From: Stenocarpella maydis
Lineage: Eukaryota; Ascomycota; Sordariomycetes; Diaporthales; Diaporthaceae
Reading direction: 5' to 3'
Assembly (NCBI GenBank): GCA_002270565.1
Contig: NQMI01000047.1
Coordinates: 103,223 to 167,222 of the forward strand
DNA length: 64,000 bases
The notes under the pieces are model-generated. The model searched no databases. It had not been told where the DNA came from and worked only from the letters and a program-made list of their open reading frames with translations. Positions 24,118 to 35,822 of the stretch are shown in pieces; position 1 is the first letter of the stretch, and each line of letters begins with the position of its first letter. Both the position numbers and the translations under genes were made by a program.

Positions 24118-26445
24118 ATGGGATCGGAGGATCCAACACCCGTGGCAGTAGGCTTTCCGCAGGAGAGCTGGGATGACCTGAAGGCCCTGAAGGATGGCTT
24201 GTTTGACACTGTCATGGTCTGGGCGACTCACGACTCGTCTGCCGGCAGCAAGAGGGCGATCAAGCGCATCAAGTCAGAGAGCCGCCTCAGCATACCAGAA
24301 ACAGCCCCTCCGAGACCCAATCCACGCCGCCACCCAAAGAGGCAATTCTGCCATCCGCCACATGAGATCGCTCATGGCAAAGGTCAAAGAGAAACTGGGG
24401 AGAAGATGGACAACAAGAAGAAGCTCCGGGAGCGGAAGAAAGCCTACTACGCCGCAAAGTACGATCCTTTCTCCAAGGCCAGGGAGAATCAGATACAGGC
24501 AAGGCCGTGGCACCCAAGGCCAAACCCGACTCGGAAAAGACAATGAGACGGTCAGCTGGGCATTCGCTCGGGGGAGCGACAAGGACGGCCCACATGACAA
24601 TCGCCGGCTCAGACAGACTGCCAACGGCAACCAGGCCGGTGAGGTCTGACAAGAGCGTCGTCCGATGAGCATCACGCAGCGAAGTCCGACCCCAACTTCG
24701 ACTTCAAGGCAGCGGCCAGTGCTATCCCCGCCAACTTTACCACTACCGCCAGCCCGGGCTCTGCGGCGTCTTGTTCGCCTCCACAGCCCTTCAAAGGGAC
24801 TGTCGACTTCTTCTCGTGGAGTCACCAAGCGTCCAAGGCTGGAGGAAGAGGCGGAGGCGAGCATCGCGAGGGTCTTGCGCATGACAGCTGAGGCGGAAGG
24901 AAGCTAACAGCCCTTTCCAGGTTGGCACCAACAACCACGGGCAGCGCGACGCCTCCCACGAAGAGCAACCAGGCTCATGTGAGGCCGCAGTGGGTCCGGC
25001 CACCGACGGAAGCCACGTCGACGACACGGGACCACGTGCCCGAGAACCAAAGGGACCCTGCTGAGCCCAGTCAAGGCAGAGGCCGCCTGACAAAAAGAAG
25101 ACAAAAAAAAAAAAAAACCCAGTTGAGGCCTCGCTGCAGTCGGACAGGCTGGACAAGCCGCATAAACCCAGCCCCCAGCCGTGAACGTCAACCCGTATCC
25201 CCTCGACAATGTGCGCACGAGGCTTTCTATCCATGCGACCAGCAAGAAAGCTGCAACCAGCAAGAAGGTTGCGACCAGCAAAGGCGGCTGCTGGTCGTAA
25301 GAAGAGAAAGTCCAAGTCGCCCCCTCCTCGCCCCCGAGTAATCTGCCTAGTCCACTTGGGACAGTCGCGAAAGCCCGGAGGTCCAGTTCAGCACGCCAGC
25401 TGCTTCGTGTCCACCCTGCGATCCCCATCCTGGGGCGCCGTGGAAACTGGCAGACAGGTACATGTGGCCGATGAGCAGCCCCTATTACCATCACCATCAA
25501 ATCTGCAGTCTCAGTCTCAGCCGCAGTTGCAGCTACACCCTGGTATTTATGCAATGAGGAGCAGCTGATCTTATGCTGTCTGGGGTTCAGAGGAACCCCT
25601 TACCGAAACTGTGGGATTCAGGGAGAAAGCCATAAGACGTCCCTGGCGCAGTCACTGGCGCCTCCACCGAGAGCGGCCACCTGGGCGAGGCCATGGATAC
25701 TGAGGGACCGGCTGCAGCCACGGGTGTCCCCGTCGCATCGAGGAAGTCCACATTCAGCAGAATGCCCAGGAGAACGAGCTTCTGGGTGATCTCTCCAACC
25801 ATCTCGATATCGTGGAGAATGGTATCTCGGGCGAGGCCAGTGAGGTAGAGGGATCTGCTGTGGTCATCGTTCCAAACGGCAGCTCAGTCGTTGTCATGGA
25901 CACAGAAGGTCCAGCTGCGGCCACTGATATTATCACCCAGGATGAGACTTTAGGTGAGAGACCATGGGGACGGAGGCATCAGAGTCCACCGAAAAGAGCA
26001 GCAGATGGTCCGCCACCAACACAATCGTGGCCCGAGGGAGTTCCGGCCGATGAACATCAAGCTGCACCCCGGAGAGGCCACACGGGCTCTCACGGAGGAG
26101 GAGAAGGCAGCGCGGGTGCGGAAGGGCATCTCGGTGGACTATCTCGGAGATGTCAACAGCCCGGCCAACGACTCGGCGAATATCCCGGAGTGCCAGAACT
26201 GCTCGGTGTGGATCACCAGCCTCCCTCCCGACTGCACCTACCGGGACCTCCTCCGCGCCATCGCCGCTTTAAGCTGAGCGCGCCAACCACCATCACGGGG
26301 GGACGGCTTGCACTCGAGCACCTGGAAACGGGTTCCGTCACTCTCTCTGGCGAGAACATCAAGACCCTGGATCTGGCCAAGATGCAGTGCATGAACGCCG
26401 AGGATCTCACTGCTTCGGGTTTCTTCTTAAGCAAAAAGAAAACAA
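24118..26445 (+). pseudogene. Broken low-complexity coding region, family uncertain
   Basis: Coding-like plus-strand stretches appear in shifting frames. A basic Lys/Arg-rich part is near 24118-24540. A Pro/Ser/Ala part is near 24670-24880. A Gln-rich part is near 25480-25560. A segment near 26170-26275 reads PECQNCSVWITSLPPDCTYR, which resembles a fungal RNA-binding-like family I cannot name. A further segment (TLDLAKMQCMNAEDLTASGF) follows at about 26365-26430 in another frame. Stops, frameshifts and a poly-A run (about 25107-25120) rule out one intact gene. It may be more than one relic. Confidence 0.4.
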
Positions 26446-26634
26446 CAACAAAAATGATGATGATGATAATTTCTCTTATCACGCTACCCTCGCGCTATCT
26501 ACCTAAGTATAAGGGAGATGCCTTTGGCATACGGTCCTCCTACAAATCTACCGGGGAGCAAAACCATACTCCAAGGGTGGGGGGGGGAACCTCCTCGCTG
26601 CCTTATCTCCGCATCTCGCGACCTCGCCGCCACC

Positions 26635-26846
26635 ATGTCTGAGCGCCACGATACCCCCTCCTCTCCGCTGGGTGACGCCGGCGGCCCCTCCGCGACGTAC
26701 GACGGCTCCGGTGGTCCCAACGGCAGTGCGGAGCGCCGCAAGCCCATTATTAACGATTTCGCCGAGACCTCGCCCGAGGGGTTCCGCGGGGCTCTTGGAG
26801 ACCGTCGGCACTAACTGGCGTCCGTCCCGCGCTGACACGACCTCCG
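26635..26846 (+). pseudogene. 5' part of a gene interrupted by a TIR element
   Basis: A strong start context (GCCGCCACCATG) opens a frame beginning MSERHDTPSSPLGDAGG and ending after 60 codons. If the four-G run at 26788-26791 had three Gs, the frame would continue (GLLETVGTNWRPSRADTTSG) to the edge of the inserted element. Coding-like sequence (SQQLLENISQHQELREEF) resumes beyond the element at about 27410-27465 and may belong to the same gene. The family is not recognised. Confidence 0.45.
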
Positions 26847-27374
26847 GCACCCAGCTTTTTGCGTTCACGCACCCAGCTCTTTCCGTGGGCGCACCCATTT
26901 GGCAATGAAATACGATGTCTTGGAATGTTGGTCGGGACGGTATTCGCGGGCTGACCCTCCAGCTGACTCTGACCGACTTGGTGGTGGCTTCTTCCCTGCT
27001 CGCTGGAGGGTTTGCCTTGGTGAGGCACCCGTCCCTCGAGGCAGCAGGTGTCGATACGGGGCTCTCATCCCGAGGTTCCGGTCATTCGCCTAGAGGAAGG
27101 CCCTCCACTCGCCCAGAGGAAGGACTTTTAAAGGAGCGCGCAAAGGGGCATATAAAGGGCCTTCCTCTGGGTATTCAGGGGGTAGCTAGAAGGGTACTAT
27201 TTAGAGGAGCCCTTTGGAGGGGCCCTTTGGAGGGGCGTAGAGGGGCGTGTAGGGGCGCGGAGGAGCTTGAGAGTGGGGGAGGTACAAGAGTTTATGGTGT
27301 GCTGCACGCTTAATTTCTTGTACTGGGTGCGCCCACGGGAAGAGCTGGGTGCGTGAACGCAAAAGGCTGGGTGC
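26847..27374. mobile_element. Small TIR element, copy A (528 bp, 51-bp TIRs)
   Basis: The left end 26847-26897 and the reverse complement of 27324-27374 match at 49 of 51 positions; both differences are C/T. Each end carries the motif GCACCCAGC twice, separated by GCGTTCAC-type sequence. The right end is preceded by an imperfect hairpin (27282-27323, arms GTACAAG and CTTGTAC). No transposase is encoded. Its right half resembles the element at 35823-36371, so the two belong to one family. No target-site duplication is seen. Confidence 0.78.
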
Positions 27375-28239
27375 GTGAACGCTGGCCGCTCGGTTTCCCC
27401 AGCTCAAATTTCTCAACAACTGCTCGAAAATATCTCTCAGCATCAAGAACTCCGCGAGGAGTTTGCGCAAAAGGGTATGGACATTTGTATTCTTTTGAGA
27501 CCTCTACTAAGTCGGCTTTGGAATTGGAACCATAGCCTTGCAAGGTCAGGTTTAAGTCCTAAGAGCAGTTGGGTAGTTGAGTTGAAAATCAGGCATTCGC
27601 GCGCCCTTCGATTCGAAGTTCGCCTACAAGGGAAAGACCACCAGCTGCCGCGGTTGACACGGGGAAAACCTCATACCTGAGTAGCAGTGACGTGACAATT
27701 GAGGGGGCATTTGGTCTCCAAATCGGGGCAGGGCAGGTCAGTCCCTTCAAAGAAGGTCCTCGGCTTGGTTCTTTGGCACTGGCGGGCGCAAAAAAAGTAT
27801 AGTTCGAACATCTCCGTCTCTCAAGCTCAACCGGCCCATGAGAGACGTCCGCCATGTGTCCAAAACCGTCACTCCGACTCATTGTCCATCGTCTCGTTCA
27901 TCTCGGCATGGATCAAATATCAGCAAAAAGCGACCGCGCTCCGCGTAGACTGCCTGGCAGGTATGCCTGGTAATAGCGCCAGACCTTGGATTGGCGGGAG
28001 GGGACGCTTAGCTATACCGGGGGAAGGGGGGGGGGGCAGTTAAGCGGCTTAAAATTGGGAGGGAAAGTTGGACGGTTCAAATTTCCAAGCGGTTTAAATT
28101 TCTAAACGGTTTAAACCAGCTTAAACAGTTTAAAGAAAGAAGGAGGAGGACGAGGCCCTTTAGCATTAATTCCAGCTAAAAAAGAATTAAATCCTAAGCT
28201 AGAAGTTATACATCTAGATATAAAACTTAAGAGACCTTT
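27375..28239. other. Relic sequence, no intact gene
   Basis: It begins with the coding-like tail noted beside copy A. From about 28040 to 28135 the phrase GGTTTAAA or a close variant (GGTTCAAA, GGCTTAAA, AGTTTAAA) recurs about six times, a short degenerate tandem repeat. A pyrimidine block (CCCTTCCCTTCCC) starts just after. Confidence 0.4.
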
Positions 28240-29690
28240 TCCTTTTAACTTATTTTTTTTTAAAAAATTCCCTTCCCTTCCCTTCCCCCTCTCCTCTCCT
28301 CTACACTAGTAGAGGTAATAGATATCACAGGTCCCCCCTGGTCGCGGACATACCGGCGGAGACACCTGCGGATAGCCAAGACCTTAATATATACCTACCC
28401 ATATAGCCCTGATAGAGTATTTAATACCTAGCTAAAGCATGCTATAGTTAAAAGTTTTTTTAATATACGGTAATATAAAGTAACTAAACTCCTGCTAATA
28501 ATTATTTTTAAAATATATACTAGATAATAAACAATCTTCTTTTTCTTTAACTTTATTATTACTTATTTTTATTATTAATAACCTACTTACTTACTATTTT
28601 ACTTGTATAATCGCTTTAATATTATATTTGTTTTTGCTAGCTTTAATGTCAATATAAATATATTAAATATATCTTTATATAGCTAAAGAATATAATAAGG
28701 TTATAAGTAGCTTATTATTAATTCTAGTATTATAAACTAATTATATTCTTTAAGTTTCTCTTCTTAATTAAAATAAATAATAAATACCCCTCAGAAATAA
28801 TAGTTAATTAACAGAAGTTAGAATAATTAGTTTATGATATATGCTTTTAATAATAATTATTTAATCTTTATTCTTACTAATGTTAAAAGTAAACTATTAT
28901 TTTGTATTATAAGTCTTAGTCTTGAACTATAATGATTTATATTAATATAATAGTATTATTAATAAACTATTAAACTTAACACTTAATTAGCTTATTGAGT
29001 TTAACTTATTATTTATATAAAACATTATTTTTATTATTATATATAAATAGTATATTATGAAAGTTTCAAGTCAAAATCATTTAAAGTAAGTATTATAATC
29101 TTTTATCTTAAATATTATTATTCTTTATTTTATTAATAATATTCTAACTCTTAAAATAATAGTATATACTACTAAAATACTTTATTAATAAGTAGATAAG
29201 TATTATAAATAGCTACCCTAATTTTTATATAAAAACACTTATATTAACCTTACCGAAACCCTGTAACTAAACCTAAAATGGTTATAAAATTTAAGGTACC
29301 TTAAACTCTATATACTTAAGTTATCTTTTTTTATAGGAATTTTAGGAAAATTTTATATAAGCTATATCAGAAAAACGAAATTATAGGGGTCTAAAATCGA
29401 TTTTCTTAAATAACTAAGCTAGAAAAATTCCAAAACTTCTGAAAAGAATACTCTAACTTATTTATATACTTGAGATTTAACTCTGAAAATATTGTCCATT
29501 TCGGGCCTAAATTAAGGGTTTTACTAGGGTGTATATGGAGGTTTTTTATATGGGAAAGCTGAGTAGCTACTTCCTAGTCCTGGCCACTTCCTGGTACCCT
29601 ACGTTACCTTTATATAAGATAATTATTAATAATATATATAACTGTAGTACAGCTAAAGTTATATATGTGAATTATTAAGGGCAAGCATTC
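28240..29690. repeat. AT-rich block without genes
   Basis: Roughly 1.3 kb (strongest from 28400 to 29250) is dominated by A and T, with TATTATTA and TTAATAA strings and stops in all frames. Its edges against GC-richer sequence are sharp. This is typical of RIP-saturated repeats in ascomycetes. No repeat identity can be recovered by eye. Confidence 0.75.
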
Positions 29691-29722
29691 TAATCTGCTT
29701 TCTAAGGTGCCATTAAAGATAG

Positions 29723-29971
29723 GCGCCGCCGGAACCATATGCGGAGATTGTGCGTGCCGGGCGTCGATATCCTCAAAGATTCCTCGACCAGATCGATATT
29801 ATCAAAGATGTTTGGTCAAGCCTGTTTGGTTTGGTACGGTCCAACGGATAGCCTGGCGCCAGCACTGCCAGTCCTGCCACCATCAACCTCCTCGTCGAGG
29901 AGAGTGGCTTTGCCGATGAACAGCCGCCATCGCGTAAGGGGTTCGGGAAGAGGAGGACGGAAAGATGGTGA
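29723..29971 (+). pseudogene. Protein fragment, family unknown
   Basis: A frame of 82 codons reads like a real protein (PPEPYAEIVRAGRRYPQRFL, then LFGLVRSNG, a TAG, then SPATINLLVEESGFADEQ, ending RRTERW). One internal TAG (29848-29850) could derive from TGG or CAG. It abuts the AT-rich block, so the upstream part may have been lost or mutated. I do not recognise the family. Confidence 0.4.
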
Positions 29972-31706
29972 GCACCATGAGGATCTAGTGAGACATAAGG
30001 GGCCACACGACCATTGTGGAAGATGGGTTTTTGTTGTATAGCGTAGTCTTCATTTTGGAACCTACAAATGTTACGAAATGCGATTTGTCCAGGGTGAATT
30101 AATCAAAGATTAAACGCACCTCTCACAAGGTTCTGACTCTTTTGTAGCCATACACCTGACACATAGAGGCCAGGGCCCCGAGACCTTACCCGAAGTTCTC
30201 GCTGAGATGGCCTTGCTGAAGAAAGTCCACGATTAGTATGCAAGTAAAAGGGTCGATAGAGAAACCCACTGGCAACCTTATTGGGCGCGTCGCAATTACT
30301 CCCTGACGCACTACCCATACGACTGGCGGACAGAGTCCAGGCTTCGCGAAAGCGGCATCGTGCCTTTTCACGGCTCGGAGGGGTCGCTCTATCTTGCTAG
30401 TTGAGATTATCGCAAGATGCCCATTCTGGATTCCCCGCTGGAGAGCTGCTTAGGTATGGAGCGCAGCTGTATTTTTGGATTTGTTATGGAGATTGGGTGA
30501 TGGACACGATGGGACGCAAGATAGTTACAAGAAGGAATACCATGAGCACCATTTGAACACAAATGTTGTACAGCTCTGCCCTTACATATTTGTCCAACAC
30601 GTAATCGTGACTGGTGATTTGTTGTCAAGTGTGACGCGACTTCCGCTGCTGGTGCGTCTCAGCTTCGGTGGATATGACACGAGTGGAATTGAGAGTCGGT
30701 AAGACCAAAACGCTGAGGAAAGGTTGATTTACATGAAACCAAAAAATGGGAATGTTTGGCGAGGCTCGGGAGGTTCTCAAGACCTAGTCTTTATTCCTCG
30801 GTCTTTTGTGTCGCACATAGACCAGCCGGTTGAGAAGACGGCCATAGACCTCCAGATGTCAGGTCAGGGAGAGGCAAGTGATGTGGTACATCGGCATCAT
30901 CGCTGCCGATCCGTGAGCATAGATGCTCTGAAATTTTTGTTCGGTTTCTCATACCGACGTTGGACTAGGGTAGGATGTGTACCAGTTGTGACCTGATGTG
31001 GTCGCTGATGCCCCTTTGATGGGGAGTTCAGGAATGACAGCGAAGATAGCCTCGACAAGGAAAATAGGTCTCACCATCGTAGTGAGGGGGATATCCAGGA
31101 AGTTTGATGGCTTTGTGCAGGGTGAGTCTGAGTAGTCTGATGCATCCGAGCTGAGGATCGAGTCGGCTGTGATGAAAATCATGGGGGTGGATACGACCTC
31201 CTAAGGGAGGCCTTGATCATAAAGGAGTCTCTCAAGACAGAGGGAGATAGGGGAAGGAAGAGCAAAACCAGTGTGTCTAGGATTTGGGATGTGTCTTGAG
31301 TGGAAGTGGCTGCCTCGACCGTCCAGGAGAATACCATCTCGGGTGTTGCGTAGTTAGCTGGATACCTGAGTATCCACTGACGCATTTATGAGACGTGCTG
31401 CGAAGTTCTAGGTTGGCATCTCGAGTGTTGCCTGTGGAGTTTCCATGCTGGCACCTTCCTTGGCCGTCCGGGGTACGTACCTCCTTCCCTACCCCGTCAC
31501 CTTTATTTATCAAGCACCCGGGTGCCTCAGCACTTGGGCACTTACTTAAGTAAGTAACCAAGTATCTCTCTCGCAAACCAAACACCACAACTCTTCTCCC
31601 ACAACACCAACCCGACCACACAGGCTGGTCTGCGATGACTCAGCAGCCTGCTTCACACCTCCTCCCTGCTGACTGGCGATCCTGAATTAGCGAATCTGCT
31701 CCGGCC
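29972..31706. other. Intergenic; promoter region of the next gene at its end
   Basis: Only short overlapping ORFs are present. A small palindromic patch (CTTACTTAAGTAAGTAA) lies near 31540-31556. Pyrimidine-rich sequence at about 31560-31680 is a likely leader for the downstream gene. Confidence 0.35.
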
Positions 31707-32498
31707 ATGGCCTCGGTAAACCCCCGAGTTCCTGTTACCGCGCGCGACGAGGTCATTCAGAGTCACACACAGGCCCAGACCCACGCGCTGACCTCGACCA
31801 CGCCGCAGGGCTCCCCTCAGAAACAATATTCCTTCCTCCGCCTCCCCGCCGAGATCCGCAACAAGATCTACCGCTACTCCCTCATCCACAGTCACCGCAT
31901 CACCGGTCTCGGCCAGCCCGCCCTCGCCCAAACCAACAGACAGGTCCGATCCGAGGCCCTCCCGATCTACTACAACAAGAACAGGTTCCGCCTGGACATC
32001 CCGGCCCCGTCTAGTCGAGACGGCCGTGACAACTGGGCCAACCTAATCAGGTCCTTCAGGGCCTTCAAGAGCGAAAGGAGACACGGCCGCGGTGATGGGA
32101 CAGGAGGGCACCTTCGTTTGACACAAGACATAAGGTGTTTCCTTCACAGCGACTACAAGGACCGTACCTCTCGTAGATACTGGGACATGCACCTCTCCTT
32201 TGGCGCAAGAGCGCGCCGCTACCAAAACCCCTCGAGGACCGTCAAGTTCAACTCCGTGCCCTCCGATTCAGTGCCCGCTGCAACCCCCTCCTGGAAGGAC
32301 CGTGCCTCGGTCAATGCCTACTTTGCCGCCGCGCTGGAGAGCCTGGTGTTAGAGCCTTCCGACATCTATGTCCAGCGTTTTGTCAACGGTATCGCCATGG
32401 TCGCCGCCGAGTGTGATGATGCCACCACCCACTTCGACTTCAAGATCAAGGGATGGACGCGGAGGGGGGACCCGGCCTTGTGGATTGGTTTCGGCTGA
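31707..32498 (+). CDS. LPAEIR-motif (F-box/2EXR-like) hypothetical protein, 263 aa
   Basis: A single uninterrupted exon of 263 codons. After a Thr/Gln-rich leader, residues about 42-90 read SFLRLPAEIRNKIYRYSL and then QTNRQVRSEALPIYY. That pattern is the hallmark of a very large family of small fungal proteins with an F-box-like or 2EXR domain at the N-terminus. The family may act in protein interaction or ubiquitin ligase recruitment, but most members are uncharacterised. The rest is basic and lacks catalytic motifs. No signal peptide or membrane segment is seen. It looks intact. Confidence 0.8.
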   Translation: MASVNPRVPVTARDEVIQSHTQAQTHALTSTTPQGSPQKQYSFLRLPAEIRNKIYRYSLIHSHRITGLGQPALAQTNRQVRSEALPIYYNKNRFRLDIPAPSSRDGRDNWANLIRSFRAFKSERRHGRGDGTGGHLRLTQDIRCFLHSDYKDRTSRRYWDMHLSFGARARRYQNPSRTVKFNSVPSDSVPAATPSWKDRASVNAYFAAALESLVLEPSDIYVQRFVNGIAMVAAECDDATTHFDFKIKGWTRRGDPALWIGFG

Positions 32499-33239
32499 CG
32501 GGGCGTCGGGGTGCGTCATGGCGGTTGGTGTCATGGCAATGCTTGGTATGGCATTTCCTTGGAGTGGTTGTCGTCCTTTGGTTGGGTGCAGGAGGTACTA
32601 CTCTCAAGTGCTCTTCCTCGCCTTTCACCTGTATCCCATCCACCTTTGTATGTGCCAATAGCCGACTTGCACTGATGTCCTGAGCATCCTCCTTGTGTCT
32701 TGGCCATGATTCACTGTATCTTACCATGTCACAAGTCCATCAACAGGTCCAGCAACGACATATACAGCCAAGCGACAACTCTTGGGGGCAAAGTGTGCAG
32801 AAATTAATTGCGGCGCAACGGGCTACGGCCAAGTCATTACCCTCAAGTAGTTATCTCCCGTAAGGGCGCAAATGGCCCATCTCGGTTACCCAGAACAATG
32901 AACCACCGTGAGGAATTGTCACAGACGAACCCCAAACGTGTAACCAGGGACCCCCCCTCCCCGCGCGCGGAGAACTGCTTGGTATTGCTGGCGATGTATG
33001 GAGGAGGCCAGAGAAAAGTCAAGGCTCATGCGGTCAAGGGAGGTAAGTGGGAGTAGAGTCTGCAGTGAGATAAAGGAAGCATAATTATTCTGCAGTAGAG
33101 TTAACCCAACTAAAATGCTGTAAAGACCACTGCGATGTCGATATTGCTACGAGCAAAAATTGTTTTCCAGTACCACTCTTAGACCATCCCTATTACGCCA
33201 ATGCGCAGCAAGGCTTCGAAGTAATACAGCACCGCAACA
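32499..33239. other. Intergenic, no gene seen
   Basis: Only short ORFs without motifs occur between the LPAEIR gene and the following pseudogene. Confidence 0.35.
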
Positions 33240-34266
33240 ATGTTGAGCGGGCAGGTGTTTAACCACAGCCCTGCCATCGAGCGCATCATCGCCGAGGTCA
33301 AGTCGTACCGCGAAGCTCCCCTGCACTTCCGCCGGCTCGCCATCGAGCTCGACTTCCTCCGCCAGGTGTGCAACCAGGTCATCGCGCTGCGGCCGACGCT
33401 CCTAGAGGAGCGGTCCCACGTCGAGCGCATCCGCGCCATCATGATGCACTGCGGGCCTTCGAGGACAAGATGAGGAGCTATGATAATACATTTGGGATAG
33501 ACGCTGCGGCTTACTCAAGCGGGGTCGCTCCTGACTGGGGACTCCCTCTGAACATGCGCAACCTCAGGAAGCGCCTCCACCGGTCCGTCATCGCCCGGCA
33601 TAAGGTCAGCGAGCCTAGGGCTGTTGTTACAAACGAGATCTTGGCGATCAACACGCTCCTCACGATGCACGACTGGTGAGTGTCGAAAGGTCTGCCGCCC
33701 ACAATATGGAAAAGAAAAACATTAACCTGCTATGTGTGATAGGTCTAGCATATATGGCCAAGGAGCGCGGAGCGACGGTCATGCGAAAGAATTGGAGCAA
33801 CTGCTCGGTACGACCGGAAAGGCTTCTACCGAGATTATGATATCCATCGTCTAGGCCAAGCTGGCGTCAGAGAGCCTGGAACGGGTCATCAAGACAGTCT
33901 ACCCAACTCACGCAAGGCGAACAACTCCAGATAATAAAGGCCATTGAAGGTAAAACATCCGCGGCGTATTCCGAGATCCAGAGCATGCGCCAGCAACAAA
34001 GAGCCCGTGCCGAACAGCTCCAGACAGCTACCAGCACCCAGATGACTCGAGTTTTCTCGCTCAATCAATACATGCAGGAGTGGATGAGGACTATTGTCGA
34101 GCACTGTAAGCAAATCATCGTCATTATGCAGAGGAACACCGAGCTCCTGCTATCCGTCAAAGGTCTTTCGGTCAAGCTTGGGACTTTACTCCTCGCTTCG
34201 AAGGTGGACCTCCTCAGCATTATCTTAGAGAATGTCCTCGGGTTTGAGAATACCACTCCCTGGTAG
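33240..34266 (+). pseudogene. Decayed gene resembling fungal STAND-associated N-terminal proteins
   Basis: Part 1 (33240-33450) reads REAPLHFRRLAIELDFLRQV, the helical pattern of the fungal STAND/NLR N-terminal domain. The frame shifts near 33450, after which FEDKMRSYDNTFGIDAAAY and MRNLRKRLHRSV follow, to a stop at 33677. Part 2 (about 33805-34266) has stops, then an open stretch (34000-34266) that ends in LLSIILENVLGFENTTPW, a tail common in this family. Such proteins often have a C-terminal ubiquitin-like or related domain. Frameshift and stops mark it as dead unless splicing is more complex than I can see. Confidence 0.6.
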
Positions 34267-34540
34267 ATCCACACTAAAACGAGTGGTTTCAGATGACCTC
34301 ATGCACGCTCGTGCACGCTCTACGGCGAGCATAGACAACCCTATTCCTATCTAGATGTTGAGATCCCATCGCAACGCAAGAACAAGTGAGAACAAATCAA
34401 AGCAGTCAAACCACGAATAAAAGGTCATGTCCCGCACCCAGGGCTGGAGTTGAGTGCCAACCACGTGCGTAACGACACCGTCCCTCCAGGCGTCGCACCT
34501 CCCACCACCCCATCCACCATCCCTTTCCCTCGGCCCCCTC
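34267..34540. other. Short intergenic, convergent 3' ends
   Basis: The gap between the plus-strand pseudogene and the minus-strand SET gene. Two near-identical GCACGCTC-type words occur at about 34303-34318. Confidence 0.35.
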
Positions 34541-35538
34541 TCAAGCCACGACCGTATCACCGCCCATCTCACCGCTCAGCTCGCGAGACGTGGGGCCGCG
34601 CCTCACAGCCGCACCCGCGTACCCGAGCAGTGCCGCCCTCGCCGCCTCGACGACCTTCTCGGCGTGGCCCAGGGCCTCCCTGAGCGCCCGGGCGGTCGGG
34701 TCGTCCGCCCCGCCGCCGCGGCGCCCGCCCGCGCCCCCTGCCAGCTGCTCGTCCTTGAGCTCGCGGATGTGGCCGTTGAGCCACAGGCCCTCGAGCTGCG
34801 CGGGGTCCATGTCCTTGGCGCCGGCGATCCTGCCGCGGCAGGTGGCCGCGCCGCAGAAGCAGTCGAACGGCTGCGCCATGTCCCATTCCGTGGAGGGGTA
34901 GAAGAACTGTGTGTTTTTTTCAGCGGCAGGGGCCGCCCGCGGTAAGCTGAGCCGTTCGTCTCAGGAGACAAGGGGACAGGAGGGAAGGCCGGGAGGGGGG
35001 TGGGCCGAGGTTGCACAAACAGTCAGTTCATCGCCGGGCTTTAGGCCCCTGGGCCCGGCCAGGACAGTCATGTTGGCCGTGTCGATAATCTGTACGGGTG
35101 CCCGTCCTGCGTTAATAGACACCCTTTGAACCGAAAGGCTTGGCCTCAAAAGTCAAAAGCGCATTCTCTCCCTCGGTCTCTCTCTTACATACACACACAC
35201 ACACACATTACCACGTCCTTTCAAAACCGGCCAGACCCTCCCTCTCCCGCAGGATGCTTTTGAAGGGGAGGAAGACTGACCAGGGAAGGCTCGCAGGAGT
35301 GGTTGAGATAGAGCAGGTCGCTGTTGAGGTTGAGGTGCCTGTCCCGGCCGATCTGGACCGTGGCATAGCTCGGCCCGTCGGCCAGGGTGCACGGCGGGAA
35401 GGACAGCTTCGCAACCACGGCGAAGGGCGCCGCGGAGGCCGTGGACACGCTCTTGGAGGTGAACTCGGCCTCGCTGACAATGACGTGCAGGAAGTGAGGG
35501 TGGGATGGCTGCGTCCAGTGCGGCCTGAGTGGTGCCAT
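34541..35538 (-). CDS. Short SET/post-SET domain protein (~230 aa)
   Basis: Three predicted exons (35538-35281, 35089-35021, 34906-34541) join in phase 0 and give about 230 residues. The end of a SET domain is evident: LNLNSDLLYLNHSCEPSL contains the NHSCxP signature, and GLKPGDELTFFYPSTEW follows. A post-SET-like cysteine cluster (CFCGAATC) comes next, then a helical, Ala/Gly-rich tail. Catalytic SET residues upstream of NHSC are largely absent, because the protein starts only about 80 residues before it. It may therefore be a reduced methyltransferase or a binding protein. Intron 1 (191 bp) contains an AC/GT microsatellite near 35191-35207. Intron 2 has a weaker donor, GTTTGT. No premature stop is seen. 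Confidence 0.78.
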
Positions 35539-35822
35539 GGTTCTGCTGGCCCAGGGTATTGTGCTTCTAAGGGGGGGGGGGCGAGGCGGTGCTGAGCAGC
35601 GTTTGGGCGCGGGTTTGCAAGAGGCTATGCGCGGAAGGCGGCTTTACACATAGATCAGAGACCTCTCGTACGTCCTGGTATCGGTAGTTGGCCTCTCCCA
35701 CAGCGGCGAAGGGGACAAAGTCAGAGTGGACAAAATAGACCAAAGCCTTCTTCGTGTGCGCTCGGTGGGGATCTTGGTCGTGGCGTCGCGTTAATTAATA
35801 TAACCTCGGTACAAGTTAACAT
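35539..35822. other. Intergenic, upstream of the SET gene
   Basis: Includes a run of 10 G bases at about 35571-35580 and otherwise no recognisable feature. Confidence 0.3.

Noticed and set aside
24274..25554. Minus-strand frames of 174-216 codons
   Set aside because: They overlap coding-like plus-strand relics, are rich in Ser/Leu/Arg from GC bias, and one reads through a poly-A run as poly-Phe.
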